A DNA stretch of 64,000 bases, taken from Kitasatospora terrestris. GTDB taxonomy: Bacteria > Actinomycetota > Actinomycetes > Streptomycetales > Streptomycetaceae. The notes under the pieces were generated by a model. That model saw only the letters and a program-made list of their open reading frames with translations, did no database searches and had not been told where the DNA came from. The stretch is taken from the NCBI RefSeq assembly GCF_039542905.1, contig NZ_BAABIS010000001.1, positions 1,488,001-1,552,000 of the forward strand, given 5' to 3'. The translations under genes were made by a program, and so were the position numbers. This document shows, piece after piece, positions 28,116 through 38,088 of the stretch; position 1 is the stretch's first letter, and every line of letters starts with the position of its first letter.

Positions 28116-31100
28116 TCAGTCCTGGTAGTCGAGGGAGAGGTCGATCTCGTCGTCGCTCATCGCGGAGATCAGTTCCACCAGCTGGCGCTCGATCTCGGCG
28201 GCCAGTAGCTCGACGGTGGGGTGCTCGAAGAGGGTGCGTACCTCGATGGGGCAGTCGAAGGCGGCCCGCAGCCGGGAGGCGGCGGCGACCGCGCGCAGCG
28301 AGTGCCCGCCGAGGGCGAAGAAGTCGTCGTGGACGCCGACCCTGGCCACGCCCAGCACCTCGGCCCAGACCTGGGCGGTCACCGTCTCGGTGGGGGTGCG
28401 CGGGGCCAGGAACTCGGCCTTCGCCGGGGCCTCGGGGGCCGGCAGGGCGGCGGTGTCGAGCTTGCCCTGGACGGTGCGCGGCAGCGCGTCGAGCAGGACG
28501 AAGGCGCTCGGCACCAGGTAGCCGGGCAGGTGGGCCCGGCAGTGCGCGGCGAGGGCGTCGGTGTTCAGTCCGCCGCCGGCGACGTAGCCGACCAGGGCGC
28601 GTTCGCCCCGCAGGTCGCGGACCAGGACGGCGGCCGCGGTGACCCCGGGGTGCCGGCGCAGCACCGCCTCGGCCTCGCCGGGCTCGACCCGGAAGCCGCG
28701 GATCTTCACCTGGTCGTCGCCGCGGCCGACGAACTCCAGGACGCCGGAGGCGAGTCGGCGCACGATGTCGCCGGTGCGGTAGAGCCGGCCGCCGGTGCCG
28801 CCGAACGGGTCCGGCACGAAGCGCTCGGCGGTGAGCGCCGGGCGGCCCAGGTAGCCTCGGGCCAACTCGGGTTCGCTGACCATCAGTTCGCCGGGGATGC
28901 CGATCGGGGCGAGGTCGCCGTACCGGTCGACCACGTAGGCGCGGCGGGAGCCGAGCGGCCGGCCGATCGGCACCCGGCCGGTCTGCGGGCCGGTGACCCG
29001 GTGGGCGGTCGCGGAGATCACGGACTCGGTCGGGCCGTAGGTGTTGACCACCGGCACCCCGGGCAGCTGCGCGAACCAGCGCTCCAGCGGGCCGGGCGGC
29101 AGCACCTCGCCGCCGGTGACCAGCAGCCGCAGGCCGGCCAGCTGCGGGGCGAGCACGTCCAGCCGGGCGACCAGCTCCTCCCAGTACGAAGGGGTCAACT
29201 CCATCACGGTGACGCCCTCGGCCCGCACGACGGCGGCGAGTTGCTCGACCGACCAGATCTCGTCGGGCCGGATCACCACCCGGGCGCCGCAGGAGAGCGC
29301 GGGCAGGATCTGCTCCAGCGAGGCGTCGAAGGAGAGCGAGGCGAAGGTCAGCACCCGGTCCGCGGCGGTCAGCGCGAACTGGCCGCGGGCGGTGGCCACA
29401 TGGGCGGCCAGGCCGTGGTGCTCGACGCCCACCGCCTTGGGCCGGCCGGTGGAGCCGGAGGTGAAGATGGTGTAGGCCAGGTCGTACGGGTCGCGGGTGT
29501 GGCGCGGGCCGTCGGCGTCGGGGGCGACCTGCTCGGCACGGACCTGCGGCAGGCCGAGCGGGGCGAGGTCGGCGGCGGTGGCGGCGTCCACGGCGAGGCA
29601 GGCGACGCCCGACTCCTCGACCATGAAGCGCAGCCGCTCCACCGGCAGCTGGGGGTCGAGCGGGACGTACATCGCGCCCGTCCGCCAGACCGCGAGCATC
29701 GCGGCGACCGAGCGGATGCCGCGGCCGAGGCAGACGCCGACCGCGCTGCCGGGCGCGGCGCCCGCGGCGGCCAGCGCCGCGGCCAGGCCGCCGGTCAGCG
29801 CGTCGAGTTCGGCGTAGGTGACCTGCTCGTCGCCGCAGACCAGGGCGGTCGCGTCGGGCTCGCCGGCGGGGGCGAAGAGCGGGGCGGGCGGGGCGTCGGC
29901 GCCGGCGGTGGCGAGCAGTTCGGCGCGTTCGGCGGCGTCCAGCAGGTCGATCCGGTCGACCGGGCGGTCCGGGTCGGCGAGGACGGCGGCCAGCACCCGG
30001 CCGACCTGCTCGGCGAAGCGGGTGACGGTGGCGGCCTCGAACAGGTCGGTGGCGTACTCGACGTTCAGCGCGAACCGGCCGGGCGACCGCAGGAAGGTCG
30101 CGGTCAGGTCGAACTTGGCAGAACCCCAGGGGAGTTCGAAGTTCGAGGCGTCCAGGCCGGGGATCGCCGAGGCGCCGCCGGCGCTCTCCTGGACGTCGAC
30201 CATCACCTGGAACAGCGGGTTGCGGGCGAGGTCGCGCTCGGGCCGCAGCCGCTCGACCACCTTCTCGAACGGCACGTCCTGGTGGTCGAAGGCGGCCAGC
30301 ACGTCGCCGCGCACCCGTTCCAGCAGGCCGGCGAAGCCGGGACCGCCGGTGAGGTCGGTGCGGATCACCACGGTGTTGACGAAGAAGCCGATCAGCCGCT
30401 CCAGTTCGGTGCGGCCGCGGCCGGCCACCGGGGTGCCGACGGCCAGGTCGCCCTGGCCGCTCCAGCGGGCCAGCACCAGCTGGGCGGCGGCCAGCAGCAC
30501 CATGAACCGGGTGGCGCCCCGCTCCCGGGCGAACTCCTCGACCCGGTCGCCGAGCCCGGCGGGGAAGTCGACCTCGACCGCGGCGCCGCGGCCGGTCCAG
30601 GCGGCCGGGCGCGGGCGGTCGGTGGGCAGCTCCAGCACCGGGACGCCGGCCAGTGCCCGCTCCCAGTGGTCGAGCTGGGCCTCCAGCCCGCCGCTCTCCG
30701 CGCGCTCGCGCTGCCAGACGGCGAAGTCGCCGTACTGCAGGGCGGGTTCGGGCTGCGCCGGGCCGCCCAGGTAGGCGGCGGACAGCTCGGCCAGGAAGAC
30801 GTCCTTGGACCAGCCGTCGGTGGCGACGTGGTGGAAGGAGACCACCGCGACGTGGTCGTCCCCGGCGAGCTCCCAGACGCCCGAGCGCAGCAGCGGCGGG
30901 CGGTCCAGGGCGAAGCGCCGGGTGGCCAGGGCCTGCGCGGCGGTCCGCACCGCGGCCAGCCGCTCGGCCTCGGTGCCGGCGGCCGGGGCGGACTGCCACT
31001 CCAGCGGGACGGCGGTGGTGTCGCAGACCTGCTGGGCGGGCCTGCCGTCCACCTCGACCAGCGCGGTGCGCAGCACCTCGTGCCGGGCGGTGACGGTGTC

Positions 31101-34100
31101 CAGGGCCCGCTGCCAGGCGGCGCGGTCGAGGCCGCCGCGGATCCGCCAGGCGTACCAGAGGACGTACTCGTCGCCGGCGTTGGAGGTGCGGTCCAGGAAC
31201 CACAGGCGCTCCTGGGCGAAGGAGAGCGGCAGCGGTCCGCTGCGGTCGACCGGGACGACGGCCCCGCCGGCCGACTTGCGGGCGGCGGCCACGGCCGGGG
31301 CGAAGGCGCGGATCCGCGGGTTCTCGAAGATGGTGCGCAGCTCGACCTCGCGGCCGAGGCGTTCGGCGACCCGGGAGACCGCCATGGTGGCGAGCAGCGA
31401 GTGGCCGCCGAGCTCGAAGAAGCTGTCGTCGATGCCGATCCGCTCGGTGCCGAGCACCTCGGCCCAGATCTCCGCGACCACCCGCTCGGTCTCGTCGCGC
31501 GGCGGGGTGTACTCGGCGCCGCTGGCGGCCCGGTCGGGCCGGGCGTCGGGCAGGGCGTTCCGGTCGAGCTTGCCGGAGGTGGAGACCGGCAGCGCGTCCA
31601 GGCGGACGTAGTCGGAGGGCACCGCGTAGTGCGGCAGGCGCTCGGCGCACCAGGCGCGCAGCGCGACCGGGTCGAAGGCGTCGGCGACCACGTACCCGGC
31701 GAGGCTCTGCCCGGTGCGGCCGTCGACCTTCACGGCGGCGGCGGTGACGCCGGGGTGCTCGCGCAGCACGGCCTCGACCTCGCCGAGTTCGATCCGGAAG
31801 CCGCGCAGCTTGACCTGGTCGTCGCGGCGGCCCAGGTACTCCAGGTCGCCGCCGGGCAGCCAGCGGACCAGGTCGCCGGTGCGGTAGAGGCGGGTGCCGG
31901 TGCCGTCCGGGTCGGGGGTGAAGCGTTCGGCGGTCAGCGCGGGCCGGCCGAGGTAGCCGCGGGCGACCTCGTCGCCGCCGATCAGCAGCTCCCCGGGGAC
32001 GCCGACCGGGGCCGGCTCGTCCTGCTCGTCGACCACCCGGACCCGGCGGGCGCCCAGCGGGCGGCCGATCGGCAGCCGGTCCTCCACCGGGCCGTCGACC
32101 TCGTGGGTGGTGGCGGTGACGGTGGTCTCGGTCGGCCCGTACGCGTTGACCACCCGCACGTGCGGGACGGCCGCCCGCCAGGCGTTCAGCGCGCCGACCG
32201 GCACGGCCTCGCCGCCCAGGATCAGCAGCCGCAGGCCCGCCAGGGCGGCGGCGGAGCGGCGGTCCAGGGCGAAGGCCAGCTCGGTCCAGTAGGTCGGCGG
32301 GACGTTGACCACGGTGATGCCGTGCCGGGCGACCACCTCGGGCACCTGGGTGGGCAGCCACGGCTCGTCGGGGCGGATCACCACCCGGGCGCCGCAGGTC
32401 AGCGCGGGCAGCAGCTGGTCGAGCGAGGCGTCGAAGGAGAAGGAGGCGAAGGCCAGCACCCGGTCCCGGGAGGTGACGCCGAAGCGGGCGCGGGCCGCGG
32501 CCACGTGCGAGGCGAGCGCCCGGTGCTCGACACCGACGGCCTTGGGCCGGCCGGTGGAGCCGGAGGTGAAGATGACGTGGGCCAGGTCGCCCGGGTCGGC
32601 GGTGTGCCGGGGGCCGTCCGGGTCGGGCCGCACGGTGTCGGCGCGGACCACCGCCGGGCCGAGCAGGGCGGCCAGCCCCTCGGTCGCGCCGTCGGCGACC
32701 AGGCAGGCCAGCTCGGCCTCCTCGGCCATGAACCGCAGGCGCTGCGTGGGCAGTTCGGGGTCGAGCGGGACGTACACGCCGCCCGCCCGCCAGATCGCGC
32801 CGAGCGCGGCGACCGACCAGGTGCCGCGCCGCACCAGCACGCCGACCGCGCGGCCCGGGCCGACCCCGGCGGCGGTCAGCGCGGCGGCCAGTCCGCCGGT
32901 CATGCCGTCCAGTTCGGCGTACGTGACCCGCTGCTCGCCGCAGACCAGGGCGGTGTCGGCGGGCGCGCCGGTGAAGGCCAGCGGTGCGACCGGGCCGGCC
33001 GGGCGGTCCGCGGCGGTCGCCCACTCCTCGGCGGGCCGGCTGCCGAGCTGCGGCACGACGCGGCGGGCGAGCTCGCGCACCGGCTGCTCGGGCTCGGCCA
33101 GGACGGCGCGCAGCAGCTCGACGTAGGAGGCGCCGAAGGTCTCCATGGTGGCGCGGTCGAACAGCGCGGTGGCGAACTGCAGCAGGGCGATGACGCTGCC
33201 GTCGGCGCACAGGCTGAGGTCAAGGAAGACGTCCAGCGCGGTGCCGGTCAGCGGCGGGTGGACCAGCCGGGCGTCCAGGCCGGGCAGGTCGATCGGCTTG
33301 ATCGCCGAGTTGAGCAGGGTGAACGAGGCCTGGGCCAGCGGGTGGCGGGACAGGTCGCGCTCGCCGCCGACCGCCTGCACCACCTGGTCGAACGGCGCCT
33401 CGGCGTGCGAGAGGTCGGCCAGCACGTCGGCGCGGACCCGCTGCAGCAGGGCGTCGAAGGACGGCGCCCCGGAGTGGTCGCCGCGCAGCACGATGGTGTT
33501 GACGAACGGGCCGATCACATCCGCGGTGTCCGGGCGGCCCCGGTCCGCGAGGGTCGAGCAGACCGCGATGTCGCTCTGCCCGCTGTGCCGGGCCAGCAGC
33601 GCCTGGTAGACCGCCAGCAGCACCATGTAGCGGGTGGCGCGGCGCCCGCGGGCGAAGCCGTCGACCTCGGCGACCAGCTCGGCGGGCAGCCGGAAGCGGA
33701 CCACGTCGCCGGCGCCGTCCCAGAACCGCGGCCGCGGCCGGTCGGTCGGCAGGGCCAGCGGGGCGACACCGGTCAGGCGCCTGCGCCAGTACGCCATCAG
33801 GCGCTCCAGGCGGTCGCCGCTCAGGCGCTCGTGCTGGGCGGCCGCCACCTCGGCGTACTGGACGGCGGGCGCCGCGACCTGCTCGCCGCGGTAGCCGGCG
33901 GCCAGTTCGCGCAGCAGCACGTCCCAGGACCAGCCGTCAATCGCGATGTGGTGGACCGTCACCAGCAGCAGGTGCTCGTCCTGCCCGAGGCGCGCCAGCA
34001 CCATCCGGATCGGGTACTCGGCGGCCAGGTCCAGCGGCCGGGCCAGCTCCCGGGCGAACAGCTCCTCGGCGCTCGCCGCCGCGGTGCGCTCCAGGACGGC

Positions 34101-34367
34101 GCCGCCGGGCGCGTCCAGCACCGGGACGGGCTCGCCGCCGACGGCGGCGTACCGGGTGCGCAGCACCTCGTGCCGGTCGACGACGCCGACCAGCGCCCGC
34201 TCCAGGGCGTCCGCGTCCAGCGGGCCGCTGATCGCCAGGGCGAGCGGGAGGAGCGATCCGGCCGAGTCCTGGGCGAGCTGGTCCAGGAACCACAGCCGCC
34301 GCTGCGCGAACGAAACCTTCGGGGTGTCACCGTGCCTCGCCCCTCCGGGGGCTGCGCCTGCTGTCAC
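28116..34367 (-). CDS. Two-module NRPS (C-A-PCP-C-A-PCP)
   Basis: About 2,083 aa from GTG 34367, chosen because GGAGG lies 6 nt upstream; a longer frame to 34484 adds only promoter sequence. C1 starts at [14 protein letters not shown] with HHIAIDG. A1 has [12 protein letters not shown] and PCP1 LGGHSL (Ser990). C2 starts [12 protein letters not shown] with HHVATDG. A2 has [12 protein letters not shown] and PCP2 LGGHSL (Ser2023), followed by a short acidic tail ending in LDYQD that may dock to the next NRPS. Hand-read pockets are DADNIGAVTK and DAEEVGTISK; the acidic residue at position 239 in both hints at basic substrates. Because it begins with a C domain, it needs an upstream carrier protein, which the cluster supplies as a free-standing PCP. 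No E or TE domain. Confidence 0.92.
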   Translation of the reverse strand: MTAGAAPGGARHGDTPKVSFAQRRLWFLDQLAQDSAGSLLPLALAISGPLDADALERALVGVVDRHEVLRTRYAAVGGEPVPVLDAPGGAVLERTAAASAEELFARELARPLDLAAEYPIRMVLARLGQDEHLLLVTVHHIAIDGWSWDVLLRELAAGYRGEQVAAPAVQYAEVAAAQHERLSGDRLERLMAYWRRRLTGVAPLALPTDRPRPRFWDGAGDVVRFRLPAELVAEVDGFARGRRATRYMVLLAVYQALLARHSGQSDIAVCSTLADRGRPDTADVIGPFVNTIVLRGDHSGAPSFDALLQRVRADVLADLSHAEAPFDQVVQAVGGERDLSRHPLAQASFTLLNSAIKPIDLPGLDARLVHPPLTGTALDVFLDLSLCADGSVIALLQFATALFDRATMETFGASYVELLRAVLAEPEQPVRELARRVVPQLGSRPAEEWATAADRPAGPVAPLAFTGAPADTALVCGEQRVTYAELDGMTGGLAAALTAAGVGPGRAVGVLVRRGTWSVAALGAIWRAGGVYVPLDPELPTQRLRFMAEEAELACLVADGATEGLAALLGPAVVRADTVRPDPDGPRHTADPGDLAHVIFTSGSTGRPKAVGVEHRALASHVAAARARFGVTSRDRVLAFASFSFDASLDQLLPALTCGARVVIRPDEPWLPTQVPEVVARHGITVVNVPPTYWTELAFALDRRSAAALAGLRLLILGGEAVPVGALNAWRAAVPHVRVVNAYGPTETTVTATTHEVDGPVEDRLPIGRPLGARRVRVVDEQDEPAPVGVPGELLIGGDEVARGYLGRPALTAERFTPDPDGTGTRLYRTGDLVRWLPGGDLEYLGRRDDQVKLRGFRIELGEVEAVLREHPGVTAAAVKVDGRTGQSLAGYVVADAFDPVALRAWCAERLPHYAVPSDYVRLDALPVSTSGKLDRNALPDARPDRAASGAEYTPPRDETERVVAEIWAEVLGTERIGIDDSFFELGGHSLLATMAVSRVAERLGREVELRTIFENPRIRAFAPAVAAARKSAGGAVVPVDRSGPLPLSFAQERLWFLDRTSNAGDEYVLWYAWRIRGGLDRAAWQRALDTVTARHEVLRTALVEVDGRPAQQVCDTTAVPLEWQSAPAAGTEAERLAAVRTAAQALATRRFALDRPPLLRSGVWELAGDDHVAVVSFHHVATDGWSKDVFLAELSAAYLGGPAQPEPALQYGDFAVWQRERAESGGLEAQLDHWERALAGVPVLELPTDRPRPAAWTGRGAAVEVDFPAGLGDRVEEFARERGATRFMVLLAAAQLVLARWSGQGDLAVGTPVAGRGRTELERLIGFFVNTVVIRTDLTGGPGFAGLLERVRGDVLAAFDHQDVPFEKVVERLRPERDLARNPLFQVMVDVQESAGGASAIPGLDASNFELPWGSAKFDLTATFLRSPGRFALNVEYATDLFEAATVTRFAEQVGRVLAAVLADPDRPVDRIDLLDAAERAELLATAGADAPPAPLFAPAGEPDATALVCGDEQVTYAELDALTGGLAAALAAAGAAPGSAVGVCLGRGIRSVAAMLAVWRTGAMYVPLDPQLPVERLRFMVEESGVACLAVDAATAADLAPLGLPQVRAEQVAPDADGPRHTRDPYDLAYTIFTSGSTGRPKAVGVEHHGLAAHVATARGQFALTAADRVLTFASLSFDASLEQILPALSCGARVVIRPDEIWSVEQLAAVVRAEGVTVMELTPSYWEELVARLDVLAPQLAGLRLLVTGGEVLPPGPLERWFAQLPGVPVVNTYGPTESVISATAHRVTGPQTGRVPIGRPLGSRRAYVVDRYGDLAPIGIPGELMVSEPELARGYLGRPALTAERFVPDPFGGTGGRLYRTGDIVRRLASGVLEFVGRGDDQVKIRGFRVEPGEAEAVLRRHPGVTAAAVLVRDLRGERALVGYVAGGGLNTDALAAHCRAHLPGYLVPSAFVLLDALPRTVQGKLDTAALPAPEAPAKAEFLAPRTPTETVTAQVWAEVLGVARVGVHDDFFALGGHSLRAVAAASRLRAAFDCPIEVRTLFEHPTVELLAAEIERQLVELISAMSDDEIDLSLDYQD

Positions 34368-34391
34368 TGTGGGCCTCCATGCGGTGTTTTC

Positions 34392-34432
34392 CAGCAGACT
34401 GCCGGTCGCGGGCGGGCGGCCCCAGAGAAGAA
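34392..34432 (-). promoter_or_regulatory. Conserved promoter/operator block upstream of the first NRPS
   Basis: The plus strand reads CAGCAGACTGCCGGTCGC (34392-34409), a 13-nt spacer, then CAGAGAAGAA (34423-34432). The same two blocks, with one mismatch and a 14-nt spacer, lie upstream of the LanB-like 2 gene at 42015-42056. This is the upstream side of the NRPS GTG (34367), about 25-65 nt away, and suggests a shared pathway-specific regulator or unusual promoter. Confidence 0.6.
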
Positions 34433-34490
34433 GACGCAGCCCTGCGCGCAGGGCCTCGTTGCGCATCCGTCCCCGCGCGGGCACACGCCG

Positions 34491-34536
34491 ACGCGGCGGG
34501 CCGGCCCGGGGGTGTTCCGGGGCCGGCCCGCCGCGT
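34491..34536 (-). terminator. Strong hairpin after the first lanB-like operon
   Basis: A perfect 17-bp stem: 34491-34507 pairs with 34520-34536, with a 12-nt loop. It lies 17 nt beyond the stop codon of LanB-like 1 and upstream of the NRPS promoter block, so it divides the minus-strand cluster into two transcription units. Confidence 0.8.
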
Positions 34537-34553
34537 GGGTCGGGCGGGGTGGG

Positions 34554-36830
34554 TCAGTGCTCGTCGACGGCGACGAAGCGCAGCTCGGAGGTGTAGGCGG
34601 CGCCCTCGTCGTCGGTCAGCCAGACCTGTTCGGGGCTGGGCAGCATCTCGGTGACGGTGATCCGCCCCTCGGGGTCCTTGCCGGCGAGCCGGCGCAGTGC
34701 CTTGGCGAGGATGTTGACGTACACCGGGCTGTCGAAGTCCACGTAGAACGGCCGGGGTTCGGTCGGCGAGACCACGAACACGTACCGGGGCAGGCCGTGC
34801 TCCTCCCGCCAGCGGCGGGCCCGGACGTAGCGGCGGGCCTCGTCCTTCTCCACAGCGAAGGCCGCCCCCGCGGCCGGCAGGCGCCACTGCTCGCGGGCGA
34901 CCACCAGCCGGTCCACGGTCACCCGGGGGGTGTGGTCGGCCTCCGGGAGGACCTGGAACAGGTCCATCGCCAGCGTGGTCAGCACGTGCGAGAACACGTC
35001 CACCGCGGGGAACCCGGCGCCGTCGGGCAGCACCACCCGCAGTTCGCCGTCGCGCTCGACCACGGCCACGTCGGCGCTGCGCACGCTGCGCGGCCGGCCG
35101 GGGTCGGCGGTGAAGTCCACCAGGGCGACCTGGTAGTCCTCGGGGCGGGTGAGCGCGTACTTGACCCGGGCGGAGAGCCGGGATCGGTGCTCCTTGGGCA
35201 GCAGCGGCAGCAGCCGGGGCCCGGGGTGGTCGCGGCCGGTGAGCGCGTCCAGTTCGGCCCGGTCGGGGTGCTGGTGGACGAAGAGCGAGGCGCCGAGCGT
35301 GTTGGACGCGAGGTGCAGTTCGCCGAGGACCAGGTGGAAGGCGCCGCGGCCGATCGCCTCCGCGCCCTCGGCGGCGATCATCACGTCCGGTGACAGGTAC
35401 CGGGCGGCCGTCCAGCCGCCGCCCGGCCCGGCGAACCTGGCGGCCGCCTCGCCCGCCACCTGATCGAGCGTCAGCTGTACCCGTCGAGCGCCGGGTCGCG
35501 GCCGCAGGATGGCCTGCCAGTGCTCCTGGAAGGCGCGCTGCAGCTGCCCGGCCGCCCGCCGGGCGTCGCCGTGCAGCACCGGCATGCAGGCGAACCAGAA
35601 GCTCGCCAGGTCGACCGGCCCCTGCGCGGCCAGCTGCTCGTAGACCCCGCGGGCGCCTGCCATGACCGCCTCGGCGAGCCGGCCGGTGAGCCAGCCGGCG
35701 CTGCTGAGCAGCGGCTCCAGCGGGGCGAGGGCGTCGCGGACGGCGGTGCCCAGGTGCGCGGTGGCGGAGCGGCGGGTGTCGGCGTACACCACGGCCCGGC
35801 AGGGCGCGGTGCCGGCGGACTTCTCCCGCACGGCGGCGGTCTCGGTGAGCGCGGTGAACTCGGCCTCCAGCGCGACCAGCGCCTCGACCACCTGCTCGGC
35901 GCCGCTCGCCGCGGCGACCGCCGCCCGGCCGCGCTCCAGGGCGTCCAGCGCGTCGGTGCCGCGCTCGCGCAGCGCCGGGTCGCCGACCTGGCCGAGCCAG
36001 GCCCGCAGGTCGCGCTCGGGGTGGGTGGAGGCCGGGATCTCCAGCCGCCACTGCGCCCAGCGCTTGGCCACCAGCTCGTCGAGGACGGCCGGGACGTCCA
36101 CGCCCGGCAGCTCCTCGGCCAGCCGGTGCGCGGTGCGGACGCCGTCGCAGCGGGCCAGTACGGCGGCCGCCTCGGCGCCGACGGTCTGGGGCCTGCGCCC
36201 GGGGACGGTGACCAGCAGGCCGTCGAGCCGGACGAACGGCACCCGGCGGGGCGCCACCCAGGGCCGGGCGGCCGGGTCCTCGCCGAGCCGGGCGGCCAGC
36301 GCGTCGATCGCCCAACTCGCCCAGTAGACGGTGGAGTCGGCGGTCAGGCCGGTGCCCGGGTCGACGCTCACCCCGTGTGCGGAGCCGTCCCAGCGGCCCC
36401 AGCCGACCGGGCCGAAGAAGCCGATGGTGTCGTTCTTCACGCAGAACCGCTGCCAGTAGTGCGCGACCAGCTCCTCGCGCTGGCGCGGCATGCTGGTCCG
36501 GCCGGCGGCACTGGGCGTCCAGTTGAGGAACGGGGCGATGCCGGAGGCCAGCACCGGCCGGTTCTGCCAGGCGACCGCCTCGCGGAAGGCGGGGGTGCGG
36601 GCGATGTCCTGCAGGACGTGGGCGCTCTCCACGGCGGCGTCGGCGTACAGTTCGGCGAACGCGGTCCAGCGCTCGCCGGTGAGCTGTTCACCGGCCTCGA
36701 ACTTGTCGGCGGCCTCGGCGAGTCCGGTGGGGGCCAGGCGCAGCACCCCGTCGGCGGGGAAGCCGGGTCCGCGCAGGGCGAACTGCTCCCACAGCCGCCA
36801 GCGCCCGCCGGGCAGGTAGGTGTCGGTCAC
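34554..36830 (-). CDS. LanB-like dehydratase-family protein 1 (no elimination domain)
   Basis: A 758-aa member of the lantibiotic dehydratase N-terminal family, which normally uses glutamyl-tRNA to glutamylate Ser/Thr. The hallmark is QRFCVKNDTIGFFGPVGWG near residues 120-145, then PRYVFVVSPTEPRPFYVDF and the C-terminal MLPSPEQVWLTDDEGAAYTSELRFV. The about 300-aa SpaB_C elimination domain is absent, as in small LanBs such as PEARL peptide aminoacyl-tRNA ligases. The GTG start at 36830 has AGGGAG. It lies 19 nt after the carrier-protein gene. With no precursor peptide nearby, the acceptor may be a carrier-bound amino acid; this is inference. Confidence 0.85.
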   Translation of the reverse strand: MTDTYLPGGRWRLWEQFALRGPGFPADGVLRLAPTGLAEAADKFEAGEQLTGERWTAFAELYADAAVESAHVLQDIARTPAFREAVAWQNRPVLASGIAPFLNWTPSAAGRTSMPRQREELVAHYWQRFCVKNDTIGFFGPVGWGRWDGSAHGVSVDPGTGLTADSTVYWASWAIDALAARLGEDPAARPWVAPRRVPFVRLDGLLVTVPGRRPQTVGAEAAAVLARCDGVRTAHRLAEELPGVDVPAVLDELVAKRWAQWRLEIPASTHPERDLRAWLGQVGDPALRERGTDALDALERGRAAVAAASGAEQVVEALVALEAEFTALTETAAVREKSAGTAPCRAVVYADTRRSATAHLGTAVRDALAPLEPLLSSAGWLTGRLAEAVMAGARGVYEQLAAQGPVDLASFWFACMPVLHGDARRAAGQLQRAFQEHWQAILRPRPGARRVQLTLDQVAGEAAARFAGPGGGWTAARYLSPDVMIAAEGAEAIGRGAFHLVLGELHLASNTLGASLFVHQHPDRAELDALTGRDHPGPRLLPLLPKEHRSRLSARVKYALTRPEDYQVALVDFTADPGRPRSVRSADVAVVERDGELRVVLPDGAGFPAVDVFSHVLTTLAMDLFQVLPEADHTPRVTVDRLVVAREQWRLPAAGAAFAVEKDEARRYVRARRWREEHGLPRYVFVVSPTEPRPFYVDFDSPVYVNILAKALRRLAGKDPEGRITVTEMLPSPEQVWLTDDEGAAYTSELRFVAVDEH

Positions 36831-36849
36831 GGCAGGTCTCCCTCGGGCC

Positions 36850-37095
36850 TCAGGCGTCGGCGAAGTCGGTGTCGACGACCTCGGCGAGGTCGGCGGGCGT
36901 CGGGTAGGCGAAGACCAGGGAGACCGGCAGCTCGACGCCGAGCTCCTCGTGCAGCCGGCCGATGATCTGGAAGGCGCTCAGCGAGTCGCCGCCGGCGGCG
37001 TAGAAGTCGGCGTCCCGGTCGAGGTCGTCGATGCCGAGGACGTCGCGGTAGATGGAGACCAGCAGGTCGGCGGTGGAGCGGGCGGTGGTGGTCAT
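36850..37095 (-). CDS. Free-standing peptidyl/acyl carrier protein
   Basis: An 81-aa carrier protein with the phosphopantetheine site AAGGDSLSAF (Ser38) and the usual four-helix pattern. It is encoded between the PLP enzyme and LanB-like 1, with a 9-nt and a 19-nt gap. In this cluster it should be activated by the adjacent Sfp-type transferase, loaded by the free-standing A domain, and then present its amino acid to tailoring enzymes or to the first C domain of the NRPS. Confidence 0.93.
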   Translation of the reverse strand: MTTTARSTADLLVSIYRDVLGIDDLDRDADFYAAGGDSLSAFQIIGRLHEELGVELPVSLVFAYPTPADLAEVVDTDFADA

Positions 37096-37104
37096 GAGGA
37101 CTCC

Positions 37105-38088
37105 TCAGGAGGTCGGGACGGGGTGCTTGCGCGGGCCCGGCGACTGCCGGGCGGTGGCGGTGCGAAGGGCGGAGGCGGTGTTGCCGCCGGAGACCACGGC
37201 GACGGCGCGCCCGGTCGGTCCGGCCCGGAGCGCTCCGGCGAGGGCGACGGCGCCGCTGGGTTCGGCCTCGACGCCGTGCCGGGCGAGCAGGTCGACGGCG
37301 GCCAGGATCTCGGCGTCGGTGACGGCGATCAGCGCGTCGACCCGGTCGCGGACGATCGGGTAGGTCACGGTGCCGGGCTGCTGCCCGCGCAGCCCGTCGG
37401 CGACGGTGGCGCTCGGCGGCAGCCGCAGCGGGCGGCCGGCGGCCAGGGAGCGGGCGTAGCGCGGGGTGGTGGCGGGTTCCACGCCGACCACCCGGACGGG
37501 GCGGCCGGTGGCGGCCAGGCACACTCCGGCGAGCAGTCCGCCGCCGCCGGTGGGCACGTACACGGTGTCCGCGTCGGGCACGTCGGCGAGGATCTCGCGG
37601 CCCACCGTGCCCTGTCCGGCGACCACCAGCGGGTGGTCGGAGGAGGGCACCAGGACGGCGCCGGTCCGCTCCGCCAGCTCCCGGGCGTGGACCTCCCGTT
37701 CGGCGACGCCGCCGGTGACGGTGACGGTCCGGGCGCCGAGCGCCTCGATCAGCGCCGCCTTCTGCGGGCTGGCGCCCGCGGCGAGGACCACGGTGAGGTC
37801 CAGGCCGAGCCGGCCGGCCAGGCCGGCCAGCGCGATGCCGTGGTTGCCGGAGGAGCCGGTGACGATCCGCCGGGCGCCGAGTGCGAGCACCGCGTTGGTG
37901 GCGCCGCGCAGCTTGAACGAGCCGCTGTGCTGCAGGTGTTCGGCCTTCAGCAGGACACCGGGCAGCACGTCCAGCACGGGGGTGCGGCGGATGTGCCGGG
38001 CGATCCGGATCGCGGCGGCGGTGACGTCGTGCGGCCGCAGGCCGGTCTCCTCGGCGAGGTGGTCGAGCTGGGCGAGCCGGGCGGTCAC
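37105..38088 (-). CDS. PLP-dependent threonine dehydratase/serine racemase-like enzyme
   Basis: A 327-aa fold-type II PLP enzyme. The Schiff-base lysine lies in HSGSFKLRGA (K59), followed by SSGNHGIALAGLAGRLGL and the phosphate-binding loop TGGGGLLAGV. It lacks the C-terminal regulatory domain of biosynthetic IlvA, so it is of the catabolic dehydratase or racemase type. The GTG start overlaps the A-domain stop (GTGA). In context it may supply 2-oxobutyrate, a D-amino acid or a dehydroamino precursor to the free-standing A/PCP pair; the exact reaction cannot be decided from sequence. Confidence 0.85.
   Translation of the reverse strand: MTARLAQLDHLAEETGLRPHDVTAAAIRIARHIRRTPVLDVLPGVLLKAEHLQHSGSFKLRGATNAVLALGARRIVTGSSGNHGIALAGLAGRLGLDLTVVLAAGASPQKAALIEALGARTVTVTGGVAEREVHARELAERTGAVLVPSSDHPLVVAGQGTVGREILADVPDADTVYVPTGGGGLLAGVCLAATGRPVRVVGVEPATTPRYARSLAAGRPLRLPPSATVADGLRGQQPGTVTYPIVRDRVDALIAVTDAEILAAVDLLARHGVEAEPSGAVALAGALRAGPTGRAVAVVSGGNTASALRTATARQSPGPRKHPVPTS

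Noticed and set aside
20951..28642. Very long open frames opposite and alongside the NRPS genes (for example a 2,563-codon plus-strand frame)
   Set aside because: They are shadows caused by high GC at third positions. Their translations are low-complexity Gly/Ala/Arg/Val sequence without any domain, while the minus frames carry complete NRPS motifs.
20906..34367. Epimerisation domains in the NRPS
   Set aside because: All condensation-type domains sit in C positions before A domains, and no extra E domain follows a PCP.
34368..34553. Possible RiPP precursor gene for the LanB-like proteins
   Set aside because: This gap, 36831-36849 and 41945-42174 were read in all frames. They hold a terminator, the conserved promoter block and ribosome sites, but no short frame with a leader-core pattern and ribosome site.
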